In this document: positions 10,157-18,261 of the stretch, in pieces
How the letters are laid out: each line of letters starts with the position of its first letter
Position numbering within the stretch: position 1 is the stretch's first letter
DNA from: Pantoea vagans
GTDB lineage: Bacteria; Pseudomonadota; Gammaproteobacteria; Enterobacterales; Enterobacteriaceae
Length of the DNA: 64,000 nucleotides
Assembly (NCBI RefSeq): GCF_004792415.1
Contig: NZ_CP038853.1
Span: 3,286,001 to 3,350,000, forward strand
Direction of reading: 5' to 3'
Notes under the pieces: generated by a model
The model's input: only the letters and a program-made list of their open reading frames with translations
The model's database searches: none
What the model was told of the DNA's origin: nothing
Made by a program: the position numbers and the translations under genes

Positions 10157-11449
10157 ATGGCAAGAATTAACATTATTGATTTCGCTGCCGTCCCGGACGC
10201 CACCTCACTTTCCACTCAGGCGATACAGCGCGCGATTGATAGCGCATCAGCAGGCGACACGGTGCTGATCCCGGCGGGCCGCTTTCTGACCGGTGCGCTG
10301 TTTCTGAAAAGTGAGATGACGCTGGAGCTGGCGAAAGATGCCGTGCTGCTCGGCAGCCAGCGGCTGGAGGACTACCCGGACATCGCTACGCGGGTGGCAG
10401 GGATTGATATGGTCTGGCCCGCGGCAATGCTTAACATCAATCACTGCCGCAACGTCACCGTCTGCGGCAGCGGCACGCTCGACGGACAGGGTGCCGTCTG
10501 GTGGAATAAATTCTGGGGCGACGACGAGAACAGCGGGATGCTGGCGGACTATACCCGTCGCGGCCTGCGCTGGGTGGTGGATTACGACTGCAAACGTCCA
10601 CGTAACGTGGTGGTTTACGAGAGCGAATGCGTGACGCTGGAGGACTTTACTTCACAGGATTCCGGCTTCTGGAACCTGCACGTCTGCTATTCGAAACAGG
10701 TGAATCTGCAGAGGCTACGTGTCATGAACGACACCGGCCCCAGCACCGACGGCATTGATATTGATTCCAGCCAGTTAGTGCGTGTGGAGGGCTGTACGGT
10801 CTCCTGCAATGACGACAATATCTGCGTGAAATCGGGTCGCGGCGCGGAAGCACAGCAGCTCGGCAGAACCGCACGCGATATCATTATTCGCGACTGCACC
10901 CTGCTGAAAGGTTCGGGCATTACCCTTGGCAGCGAAACCTCTGGCGGTATCGAAAATGTCATCATCGAACATAACCGCTTCTCTGGAACCGGCGTCGGCT
11001 TTCGCATCAAGTCAGCCCGGAATCGCGGCGGCTGGATCAAAAACATCGTGGTTCGCCATCTGAAGATGGAGGATGTCTGTTATCCGTTTATGCTGCAGCT
11101 GAACTGGTTCCCGCAGTACAGCTACAGCGAGCAGCCCGCCGACACCGAACAGCCTTCGCACTGGCGTAAGCTGGCGTCAGGCGTCACAGGTGATGCTGGC
11201 CTGACGCGGGTTGAGAATATCAGTATCAGTCATATCAGCAGCAGCCTGACTGAGCCTGCGGTGTTTTCCCGCGCCTTTTTTATTGAAGGCACGCCGGAAA
11301 ATCCGATTGAACGGCTGAGTTTCAGCGACATCACGCTGCAGGCGCAGGAGTTTGGCAAAATAGCGGGCGTAACGAATCTGAGGTTTGAGCGGATTACGGT
11401 AGACGCGCCGGCAATGACGCGCGAAGAGCATGACGCCTACGCGCGTTAA
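10157..11449 (+). CDS. Glycoside hydrolase family 28 (polygalacturonase-like), cytoplasmic
   Basis: This 430-residue protein has the right-handed beta-helix pattern of GH28. The catalytic Asp motifs are present: STDGIDIDSS for the usual NTD, then CNDDNICVKSG, and the substrate-binding FRIKSARNRGG. The usual GHG histidine is not seen; the aligned stretch reads KGSGITLGSE. There is no signal peptide, so it probably acts on imported oligosaccharides. Possible activities include exo-polygalacturonase, rhamnogalacturonan hydrolase or another GH28 specificity. It opens the accessory island after speD and is convergent with the DeoR regulator. Confidence 0.82.
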   Translation: MARINIIDFAAVPDATSLSTQAIQRAIDSASAGDTVLIPAGRFLTGALFLKSEMTLELAKDAVLLGSQRLEDYPDIATRVAGIDMVWPAAMLNINHCRNVTVCGSGTLDGQGAVWWNKFWGDDENSGMLADYTRRGLRWVVDYDCKRPRNVVVYESECVTLEDFTSQDSGFWNLHVCYSKQVNLQRLRVMNDTGPSTDGIDIDSSQLVRVEGCTVSCNDDNICVKSGRGAEAQQLGRTARDIIIRDCTLLKGSGITLGSETSGGIENVIIEHNRFSGTGVGFRIKSARNRGGWIKNIVVRHLKMEDVCYPFMLQLNWFPQYSYSEQPADTEQPSHWRKLASGVTGDAGLTRVENISISHISSSLTEPAVFSRAFFIEGTPENPIERLSFSDITLQAQEFGKIAGVTNLRFERITVDAPAMTREEHDAYAR

Positions 11450-11467
11450 CGGCGACTGCAGAAGATA

Positions 11468-11525
11468 AACGCGCGGTGCTGCTCTCACCCTGCTTTACGA
11501 TAAGGTCAGAGAAGCACGGCGCGTT
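11468..11525. repeat. Long inverted repeat between convergent GH28 and DeoR genes
   Basis: A 13-base arm beginning AACGCGC (11468-11480) pairs with the arm ending GGCGCGTT (11513-11525) with one mismatch, around a 32-base loop. It fills the short gap between two convergent stop codons. It probably acts as a two-way transcription end signal, though no T-run is present. Confidence 0.45.
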
Positions 11526-11529
11526 CAGT

Positions 11530-12294
11530 TCAGGCAGAGGTCAGCGCCAGCGTAATACCGCGCTCGCGCAGCGTGCGGCAGACATCCTCGTCTAACCGGC
11601 TGTCGGTCACTACATCGGTCAGATCATCCACCGGTGACGCGCAGAACAGCGACCAGGAGCCATATTTACTGCTGTCCGCCAGCAGAACCCGGCGCGCCGC
11701 ATTAGCCAGCAGGTCATGTTTCAGCCCCGCTTTCTCTTCAGTCGGCGTGGTAATGCCGCGCTCAAGGCTCCAGGAGTTACAGCTGACAAACGCGATATCG
11801 GGATTGATGCTGCGCAGCAACCGCCGTCCATGTTCACCCACACAGGACTGACTGGAGTCGTCGATCCGGCCGCCAATTATCGTCACTTCGATCTGCTTGA
11901 ACTCAGACAGAAACAGCGCAATGTGCAGGTCGGCAGTAATGACACGCAGCGGCAGATGCGTGAGCTGTCGCGCCAGCTCCAGCATGGTGGTTCCTGCATC
12001 CAGCACCACCGCATCGCCCGCCCGGACAAAGCTGGCGGCGCACTCGGCGATCGCCTGCTTCTCGGCCAGGTTCCGCTGCATTTTCTCCAGCGTGGTCGGC
12101 TGCGCAGGAATAAAACGATTCAGGGTAACGCCGCCATGACTGCGGCTGATCACGCCCTCTTTATCCAGCTTAATTAAATCACGTCGAATCGTGGCGGGTG
12201 AGGCGGAAATCGCACTGACCAGTTGCTCAACAGTCACCAGATTATGGCTTTTCAGGTAATCCATAATCTGGTCAAGACGGCTCTGTCCCTTCAT
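11530..12294 (-). CDS. DeoR-family transcriptional regulator
   Basis: This 254-residue regulator has an N-terminal winged helix-turn-helix (about residues 5-57: [21 protein letters not shown] and [20 protein letters not shown]). The C-terminal DeoR sugar-phosphate sensing domain has the typical [16 protein letters not shown] and [11 protein letters not shown] segments. Such proteins usually repress sugar or sugar-acid genes until a phosphorylated intermediate binds. It is the last gene of the kinase-PdxA2-regulator set (six bases after pdxA2), so it is likely autoregulated. It probably controls the divergent promoters near 14.6 kb. Confidence 0.9.
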   Translation of the reverse strand: MKGQSRLDQIMDYLKSHNLVTVEQLVSAISASPATIRRDLIKLDKEGVISRSHGGVTLNRFIPAQPTTLEKMQRNLAEKQAIAECAASFVRAGDAVVLDAGTTMLELARQLTHLPLRVITADLHIALFLSEFKQIEVTIIGGRIDDSSQSCVGEHGRRLLRSINPDIAFVSCNSWSLERGITTPTEEKAGLKHDLLANAARRVLLADSSKYGSWSLFCASPVDDLTDVVTDSRLDEDVCRTLRERGITLALTSA

Positions 12295-12300
12295 ATTTCC

Positions 12301-13281
12301 CTATGCGAGCTGCATCGCGAGTTTAATCGAGATCGCCATGCTGTCAGACTTCGCTTTACCTGTCCAGGCGATATCAAATGCCGTGCCGTGGTCAGCAGAG
12401 GTGCGGATAAACGGCAGACCTGCGGTAATGTTCACGCCATCATAGAAGCCCAGCAGTTTAAGCGGGATGTGCCCCTGATCGTGGTACATCGCCACCACCA
12501 TGTCATAGCGTCCATCCTGGCACTGCAGGAACACCGTGTCCGGCGGGCAAGGCCCGGAGACATCAATCCCCTGCGCTTTCATCGCCTCAATCGCCGGGGC
12601 AACGGTGGTGATCTCCTCATCGCCAAACAGCCCGTTTTCACCGGCATGCGGATTGACGCCCGCCACGGCGATACGCGGGGCGCTGTAACCCACACGACGC
12701 AGGAAGGTGTCCGCCATACCAATCACGGTTTTGATGCGTGTCTGATTGAGCGTGTCGAGGAACTTACGCAGTGCAATGTGCGTCGTGACATGAATCACTT
12801 TCAGCTTATCGGTGTAGAGCACCATGGCGTAATCTTTGGTGTCAGTCAGGTGCGCCAGCAGTTCGGTATGACCCGGATAGAGATGGCCCGCCGCATGCAT
12901 CGCCTCTTTATTCAGCGGCGCGGTGGCTATGGCATGCACCTCACCGGCCAGTGCCAGCTCAGTGGCACGCTTCACGCAGCGCCACGCCAGATCCCCGGCC
13001 TCTTTCTGTACCACGCCAGGTTTCAGCGCGTCGGGATCGGCCAGCGGCTCATCGATCACATTGATAATGCCGGGCGCAAACCGTGCATCCTGTACCCGAT
13101 CCAGCACCCGCAGCTCGGCCTGGGGTGTGATGTTCATCGCCATAATGCGGCGCAGCGTACTGGCACAGCCAATCACCACGGCAGGGATGCCGTTCAGCTC
13201 ACCTTCAGAGAGCGCTTTGATGATGATTTCCGGGCTGATGCCCGCCGGATCGCCCATGGTGATCGCAATAATTTTACTCAC
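12301..13281 (-). CDS. PdxA2-like 4-phospho acid-sugar dehydrogenase (decarboxylating)
   Basis: This 326-residue protein resembles PdxA, with TMGDPAGISPE at the start, metal-ligand histidines in VIHVTTHIAL, NPHAGENG, and MYHDQGHIPLK. Beside a four-carbon acid-sugar kinase, such paralogues oxidise and decarboxylate D-threonate or D-erythronate 4-phosphate to dihydroxyacetone phosphate rather than making pyridoxine. I prefer the GTG at 13279-13281, because GAGGAGA stands six bases upstream of it. It overlaps the kinase end by eight bases, so translation is coupled. An ATG at 13305 would add eight atypical residues. Confidence 0.88.
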   Translation of the reverse strand: MSKIIAITMGDPAGISPEIIIKALSEGELNGIPAVVIGCASTLRRIMAMNITPQAELRVLDRVQDARFAPGIINVIDEPLADPDALKPGVVQKEAGDLAWRCVKRATELALAGEVHAIATAPLNKEAMHAAGHLYPGHTELLAHLTDTKDYAMVLYTDKLKVIHVTTHIALRKFLDTLNQTRIKTVIGMADTFLRRVGYSAPRIAVAGVNPHAGENGLFGDEEITTVAPAIEAMKAQGIDVSGPCPPDTVFLQCQDGRYDMVVAMYHDQGHIPLKLLGFYDGVNITAGLPFIRTSADHGTAFDIAWTGKAKSDSMAISIKLAMQLA

Positions 13282-14533
13282 TCGACTTCTCCTCAATAAA
13301 ACCAATGGCTGCTACCAGGGTATTTTCATCACCAAAGCCACCCGCTTTGGTCATCACCGGCAGAGTAAATTCACTGTTAAGCAGAACCCCGTGCGGCACA
13401 CAGCCCGCCACCAGACCCTGAATTTTAAAGCCGCTGGCCCCCAGCGCCTGAGCAACGGCTATCGCCACGTCGCCGCCCGACAGATAGAGCGCATGCGGCA
13501 GCTGTGCCTGGCACAGACTCAGCGTCATTTCGCCCAGCAGCTGACAGATCGCCTCGCCCAGCTGCTGGCGCGTCACGCGGTGCTGCTGGCAGAGATCCTC
13601 GATCGCGTGTCGCTGCGATGCATGCTGGCAGGTGCGGATCACCGTATGGCGACCGGCGCGCAGTGCGGCAGCTGCCTGTTCAATCCAGCGCTCCCGGCCA
13701 CGCCAGGCGGGCTGCTGAAACAGCTGACGAATATCAACATCCACGATCTCAACCGCGTGCTGGTTAAGCAGCGTGGCGATCTGCTGCTCTGCCTGACGAC
13801 TCATCGATCCCACCACCGCCAGCACGGGCCGCGACGGGCGAACAGAGAGCGCAGCGCCCAGCGCATCGCTTAATCCGGCGGCCCCGACCAGCAGAGGCTT
13901 CTCTGCCAGCCGCGCCGCAGCGGTAATGAGTCGCGCCAGGTCGGCCTCCGTTTCGGCATCTACCACCACCACGCCCTGCGCAGCCGCCAGCACGGCATCC
14001 AGCCGATCGCTGCGCAGCGTGGCGAGATCGATCTCTGAGCCCTCGATCTGCATCTGATCGAGAATGCAGGCGCTGAGGATCGGGGTTTTGGGATCGCTGG
14101 CAAATTCGGTGTCGTTCAGTAAACGCTGATTAACCCACACGTTACCGTCACGTGTGGTGCGGCCCAGTCGCGGTACGGCTGGTGCCACCAGCGCCATTTT
14201 TTTGCTGCTGGCGCGCAGTGCCGCCACCGTTTCAGCACCGACGTTGCCGCGCAGCGTGGAGTCGATCTTTTTAAACAGCCAGCCCTGCTGAAGCTGTGCC
14301 GCGTAATGCTGTACCACCTGCGTGACGCGCTCTGCAGCCTGAGTAGCACTGACAGCACGGCTGTCGGTGCTGATTACCAGCACATCCGCCGCCTCGTCGG
14401 GCTGCGGCGCGGTGGTGCCGAACAGCACATGTACACGGGCACCGGCCTGTGCCAGTCCGCTACCGGCATCGTTGGCACCGGTAAAGTCATCGGCGATGAC
14501 CAGCACCGGGGTTTTCCATACTGATGAGCCCAT
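13274..14533 (-). CDS. Four-carbon acid sugar kinase (DUF1537, OtnK/DtnK-like)
   Basis: This 419-residue kinase has the N-terminal DUF1537 signature VLVIADDFTGANDAGSGLAQ and the C-terminal nucleotide-binding LYLSGGDVAIAVAQALGA. Family members phosphorylate D-threonate, L-threonate or D-erythronate at C4. The neighbouring pdxA2-like gene points to D-threonate or D-erythronate, because the L-threonate route usually uses OtnC/OtnI, absent here. The start at 14533 (MGSSVWKTPVLVIADDFTG) has an AGGAGTGAGG ribosome site; the in-frame ATG 15 codons upstream does not. The promoter lies in the shared divergent region. Confidence 0.9.
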   Translation of the reverse strand: MGSSVWKTPVLVIADDFTGANDAGSGLAQAGARVHVLFGTTAPQPDEAADVLVISTDSRAVSATQAAERVTQVVQHYAAQLQQGWLFKKIDSTLRGNVGAETVAALRASSKKMALVAPAVPRLGRTTRDGNVWVNQRLLNDTEFASDPKTPILSACILDQMQIEGSEIDLATLRSDRLDAVLAAAQGVVVVDAETEADLARLITAAARLAEKPLLVGAAGLSDALGAALSVRPSRPVLAVVGSMSRQAEQQIATLLNQHAVEIVDVDIRQLFQQPAWRGRERWIEQAAAALRAGRHTVIRTCQHASQRHAIEDLCQQHRVTRQQLGEAICQLLGEMTLSLCQAQLPHALYLSGGDVAIAVAQALGASGFKIQGLVAGCVPHGVLLNSEFTLPVMTKAGGFGDENTLVAAIGFIEEKSSE

Positions 14534-14564
14534 CCTCACTCCTGTCAGGCTATTGCCGCTGCAT

Positions 14565-14594
14565 TTGATTATATTCAATCATGATTGATTATAT
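14565..14594. promoter_or_regulatory. Candidate operator: palindrome flanked by direct repeats
   Basis: The 14-base perfect palindrome TCAATCATGATTGA (14575-14588) is flanked and overlapped by two exact copies of TTGATTATAT (14565-14574 and 14585-14594), offset by 20 bases, about two helical turns. It lies between the divergent kinase and alcohol dehydrogenase genes. It is the obvious candidate site for the island's DeoR-family regulator. Confidence 0.55.
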
Positions 14595-14670
14595 GTGAGC
14601 AAGTTCAAATTAATCGAAATCGATATGCCTTATAAAATTAGCCACAGAGAGTGACTGACATCGCATTGCG

Positions 14671-14696
14671 CTGAGCAAAATTAATCATCTGCTCAG
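14671..14696. promoter_or_regulatory. Inverted repeat upstream of iron alcohol dehydrogenase operon
   Basis: CTGAGCA (14671-14677) and TGCTCAG (14690-14696) form a perfect inverted repeat with a 12-base AT-rich spacer, ending 24 bases before the first gene of the rightward operon. It could be an operator or a leader hairpin. Confidence 0.45.
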
Positions 14697-14720
14697 TCAT
14701 GACAGAAAAAAGGGTATGAA

Positions 14721-15869
14721 ATGAACATTAACAGCACGGTGATTAGCGGTTATCAGGCGTTAAACGACATGCGCTATCTGCTGAGTGGCGTAACGACAGC
14801 GATAGTGGTGACTGACCGGAACATTGAAGCGATTCCGGCGGTTCAGGCGCTGATGGGGCAACTCCGGGATCAGATTCCGCGTATCAGTGTGGTCAACAGC
14901 GTGCCGCCCGAGCCGAGCCAGCATGATGTGGCCGCGATTACAGAAACGCTCTCACAGCGCCAGGCCGACATGGTGATTGGCATCGGCGGTGGCAGCGTGC
15001 TGGATGTGGCGAAGCTGCTCTCGGTGCTGTGCATCGACGGAGCACCGTCGCTGGACGCCCTGCTGGCAGGCGAGAAACCGCAGCGCCGCACCCGTTCAAT
15101 GCTCATCCCGACCACTGCCGGCACCGGTTCAGAAGCGACCCCGAATGCGATTCTGGCGATCCCGGAGAAAGAGACCAAAGTCGGCATTATTTCACCGGTG
15201 ATGCTGCCCGATGTGGTGGCGCTGGTGCCGGAACTCACCACCAGCATGCCGCCGCACATCGCCTCGTCTACCGGCATTGATGCCCTGTGTCACCTGATTG
15301 AGTGCTTCACCGCCAACGTGGCTAACCCGGTCAGCGACAACTATGCGCTGATTGGGATGAAGAAGCTGTTCGCGAATCTCGAAACCACGCTGCGCGAGCC
15401 GGAGAATCTGCAGGCACGGCTGAAGATGCTCTGGGCCTCTTATTATGGCGGCGCATCGATTGCCCATGCCGGGACGCATCTGGTGCATGCGATGTCCTAT
15501 CCGCTTGGCGGCAAATATCACCTGCCACACGGCGTTGCCAACGCCATTCTGCTGGCCCCCTGCATGCGCTTTGTCCGTCCGGCCGCGGTGAGCAAATTCG
15601 CTCAGGCCTATGACCTGCTGCCCGACGCCGACGTCCGTTTAAGCGATGAAGAGAAATCACACGCGCTGGTCGACTACTTCACCGCGCTGGTTGCGCGGCT
15701 GCAGTTGCCTGCCAGCCTGGAAGCACTGGGCATCGGCCCGGATCACCTGCCTTATTTAGTGGAAGCGGCACTCGACGTGCAGCGCCTGATGAAAAACGTG
15801 CCGATGGCGGTCACCGCCGACGATGTGCGCGCCGTCTATCTGACGCTGTTCCCTTCCTGCCAGGCGTAA
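14721..15869 (+). CDS. Iron-containing alcohol dehydrogenase
   Basis: This 382-residue group III dehydrogenase has the NAD-binding GIGGGSVLDVAKLL near residue 90 and PTTAGTGSEATPNAIL near 130-145. The metal ligands lie in STGIDALCHLIECF and in HAGTHLVHAMSYPLGGKYHLPHG. These enzymes interconvert alcohols and aldehydes or oxidise sugar-acid hydroxyls. It is first in a rightward operon and its TAA overlaps the first in-frame ATG of the next gene (TAATG). Being beside an aldolase, it may handle the aldehyde product or make the keto substrate. The family is certain; the substrate is unknown. Confidence 0.9.
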   Translation: MNINSTVISGYQALNDMRYLLSGVTTAIVVTDRNIEAIPAVQALMGQLRDQIPRISVVNSVPPEPSQHDVAAITETLSQRQADMVIGIGGGSVLDVAKLLSVLCIDGAPSLDALLAGEKPQRRTRSMLIPTTAGTGSEATPNAILAIPEKETKVGIISPVMLPDVVALVPELTTSMPPHIASSTGIDALCHLIECFTANVANPVSDNYALIGMKKLFANLETTLREPENLQARLKMLWASYYGGASIAHAGTHLVHAMSYPLGGKYHLPHGVANAILLAPCMRFVRPAAVSKFAQAYDLLPDADVRLSDEEKSHALVDYFTALVARLQLPASLEALGIGPDHLPYLVEAALDVQRLMKNVPMAVTADDVRAVYLTLFPSCQA

Positions 15870-15880
15870 TGAGGATTGTC

Positions 15881-16765
15881 ATGAACAAGAAAATCAACGG
15901 CGTACTGACCGCCATCGTCACCACCTTCGATCGTGAAGGTGCCTTTGATCCGGTGAGACAGCGTGAGCAGGTCAGACGCCAGATCAACGCCGGAAACGGC
16001 ATCTTCTGTGGCGGCACCAACGGTGAATTCTTTGTGCTGAATGAGCAGGAGAAGATTGCCGTCACCACCACCTGCGTCGATGAAGTCAACGGTCGGGCAC
16101 CTGTTGTGGCACACATCGGCGAGATTTCGACCCGTGAAACGATCCGGCTCGGCAAACAGATTGCCCGCCTGGGTGTGGATGCCGTCTCGGCGATCACCCC
16201 ATGGTTTGTGCCGCTGAAACAGCAGGAGCTGATCGACCACTATCAGCACGTAGCGGACGCGCTGACGGTGCCGCTGTTCCTCTACAACATTCCGGCGCGT
16301 ACCGGCAATACCCTGCAGCCAGAGACCGTTCGTACGCTGGCCGCGCACCCGAACATCATCGGCATTAAAGACTCCGCAGGCAGCTATGAAAGTCTGAGCG
16401 GATTTCTGCAGGCCACCGCCGACTGTGAGGGCTTTGATGTGCTGAACGGCCCTGACTCGCTGATTCATCAGGGATTCGTTGATGGCTGCTCCGCTTCTAT
16501 TTCCGGGCTGGCAAACGTGGCACCGGAGGCGATTAACGCCATCTGGGCGCGCTTCAGTGCCGGTGACATTGCCGGTTCGCATCAGGCACAGGAGAACGTC
16601 ACCGGCCTGCGCACCGCGCTGTACAGCATCGGTTTCTCACCGGCCGCCGTGAAAAAAGCGGTCAGCCTGCAGGGCTTTGAGGTGGGTGAAAGCCGCTATG
16701 CGGTGCAGTTCAGCGCCGACGAACAGCAGCAGATCCGTCAAATCGTGAACCACTACCTGCAATAA
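15881..16765 (+). CDS. DapA-like aldolase (dihydrodipicolinate synthase family)
   Basis: This 294-residue class I aldolase has GGTNGE (44-49), Tyr135 in YNIPARTG and the Schiff-base Lys163 in GIKDSAG. It is not the housekeeping DapA: in sugar-acid operons, homologues cleave 2-keto-3-deoxy acids to pyruvate plus an aldehyde, or dehydrate and decarboxylate keto-deoxy acids. The ATG at 15881 has GAGG eight to ten bases before it. The earlier ATG at 15869 overlaps the previous stop and lacks spacing. The neighbours (dehydrogenases, symporter) fit sugar-acid breakdown. The exact reaction is inferred. Confidence 0.87.
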   Translation: MNKKINGVLTAIVTTFDREGAFDPVRQREQVRRQINAGNGIFCGGTNGEFFVLNEQEKIAVTTTCVDEVNGRAPVVAHIGEISTRETIRLGKQIARLGVDAVSAITPWFVPLKQQELIDHYQHVADALTVPLFLYNIPARTGNTLQPETVRTLAAHPNIIGIKDSAGSYESLSGFLQATADCEGFDVLNGPDSLIHQGFVDGCSASISGLANVAPEAINAIWARFSAGDIAGSHQAQENVTGLRTALYSIGFSPAAVKKAVSLQGFEVGESRYAVQFSADEQQQIRQIVNHYLQ

Positions 16766-16841
16766 CGTCCATCGCCTTTGTACCCTATCGGTCAGATGAG
16801 AACGAACCTGATGGTCGCCATCTGCCAGAACAATCGAGGTC

Positions 16842-18260
16842 ATGATGAAAGCATTTTCAACTGAGAGCACCTTACTGATCGTCGGCATGGTGGTCGCCTA
16901 TATCCTGTTCACCACCTGGCTGACCTGGCGGCTGCGCAGTAAAACCAGCGGCGACTTCATGGAAGGCTCGCGCGCCATGCCCGCCTTTATCGTCGGCATT
17001 ATGCTGATGTCGGAATATATCGGGGCAAAATCGACCATCGGTACCGCGCAGGCAGCCTTTGAGGATGGCTTCGCCGCCTCCTGGTCGGTGATTGGCGCGG
17101 CGATTGGGTTCCCGCTGTTTGGTCTGATTCTGGTCAAACGCATCTACAACACCGGAAAAATCACGATCTCCGGTGCCATCGCCGAGAAATATGGCAGCTC
17201 GACCAAGAACATTATCTCGCTGATTATGATCTATGCGCTGCTGCTGGTGAACGTCGGGAACTACATCAGCGGTGCGGCGGCGATCTCCACCGTGCTGAAG
17301 ATCGACCTGACGCAGGCGGCCTTTATCACCGCGGTGGTCAGTACCTTCTACTTTGCGTTTGGCGGCATGAAAGGCGTCGCCTGGGTTACGCTGCTGCACA
17401 GCGCCATCAAGTACATCGGGATTCTGATTATTCTCTATGTGGCGCTGAAAATGACCGGCGGCGTGGCCCCGATGATCGAGAAAATGCCGGCGTTCTATTG
17501 GACGTGGGATGGTCACGTCGGTGCCAGTACCATTGTCGCCTGGCTGATCGGGACTGTGGGATCGATCTTCTGTACGCAGTTTGTGATCCAGGCGATCTCC
17601 TCCACCAAAGATGTGAAGTCAGCGAAGCGTGCCACCTGGGTCGCCTTCATCTTCTGCCTGCCGATCGGTCTGGCAATGGCGCTGATTGGCGTGGCGGCGA
17701 AGTTTGCGCATCCCGATATCAAGAGCCTCTATGCGCTGCCAGTGTTTCTGCAGGATATGTCACCGTGGCTGGCAGGCATTGTCACCACCTCGCTGGTGGC
17801 CTCGATTTTCGTCAGCGTCGGCACCGTTGCGCTGGCCATCGCCTCGCTGGTCGTCAAAGATTTTTACGTGCCCTATCGTAACCCGACGCCGGAGCGCGAA
17901 TTTAAAGTGACGCGCTGGATCTCGATTGGCATCGGCTTCTTCCCGCTGCTGTTTGTCCTGTTCTTCCCGGAAGTGCTGAAGCTCTCGTTCTTTACCCGCG
18001 CGATTCGCCTGTCGATCACCGTGGTGGCGATCATGGCATTCTATCTGCCATGGTTTAAGAGCACGCGCGGTGCCAACGCCGGTCTGATTGGTGCCTGCGT
18101 GGTGACGTCCGTCTGGTTCCTGATGGGTAACCCGTTCGGTATCGACAATATGTATGTGGCGCTGATTACGCCGGCCATCATTATGGTGATTGACCGCTGT
18201 ATCCCGTCACGCCAGTCTCAGCCTCAACCGCAACACAATGCACAAAATAGTGGAGCCTAA
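16842..18260 (+). CDS. Sodium:solute symporter family transporter
   Basis: This 472-residue membrane protein has about 13 transmembrane segments. It opens with MKAFSTESTLLIVGMVVAYILF and shows the SSS pattern (SGDFMEGSRAMP, GAKSTIGTAQAAFEDG, GGMKGVAWV). Such carriers import sugar acids, sialic acid, glucose or carboxylates with sodium. Start at 16842 or 16845 (Met-Met), with GAGGT upstream. It is the only transporter of the island and is followed without a gap by the sialidase-like gene. The ligand is probably the island's substrate, but cannot be named. Confidence 0.9.
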   Translation: MMKAFSTESTLLIVGMVVAYILFTTWLTWRLRSKTSGDFMEGSRAMPAFIVGIMLMSEYIGAKSTIGTAQAAFEDGFAASWSVIGAAIGFPLFGLILVKRIYNTGKITISGAIAEKYGSSTKNIISLIMIYALLLVNVGNYISGAAAISTVLKIDLTQAAFITAVVSTFYFAFGGMKGVAWVTLLHSAIKYIGILIILYVALKMTGGVAPMIEKMPAFYWTWDGHVGASTIVAWLIGTVGSIFCTQFVIQAISSTKDVKSAKRATWVAFIFCLPIGLAMALIGVAAKFAHPDIKSLYALPVFLQDMSPWLAGIVTTSLVASIFVSVGTVALAIASLVVKDFYVPYRNPTPEREFKVTRWISIGIGFFPLLFVLFFPEVLKLSFFTRAIRLSITVVAIMAFYLPWFKSTRGANAGLIGACVVTSVWFLMGNPFGIDNMYVALITPAIIMVIDRCIPSRQSQPQPQHNAQNSGA

Positions 18261-18261
18261 T

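Noticed and set aside
12223..13299. Long open frame (358 codons) on the plus strand opposite pdxA2
   Set aside because: It is antisense to a well-recognised enzyme, its composition (many His, Arg, Gln) is that of a shadow frame, and it has no family features.
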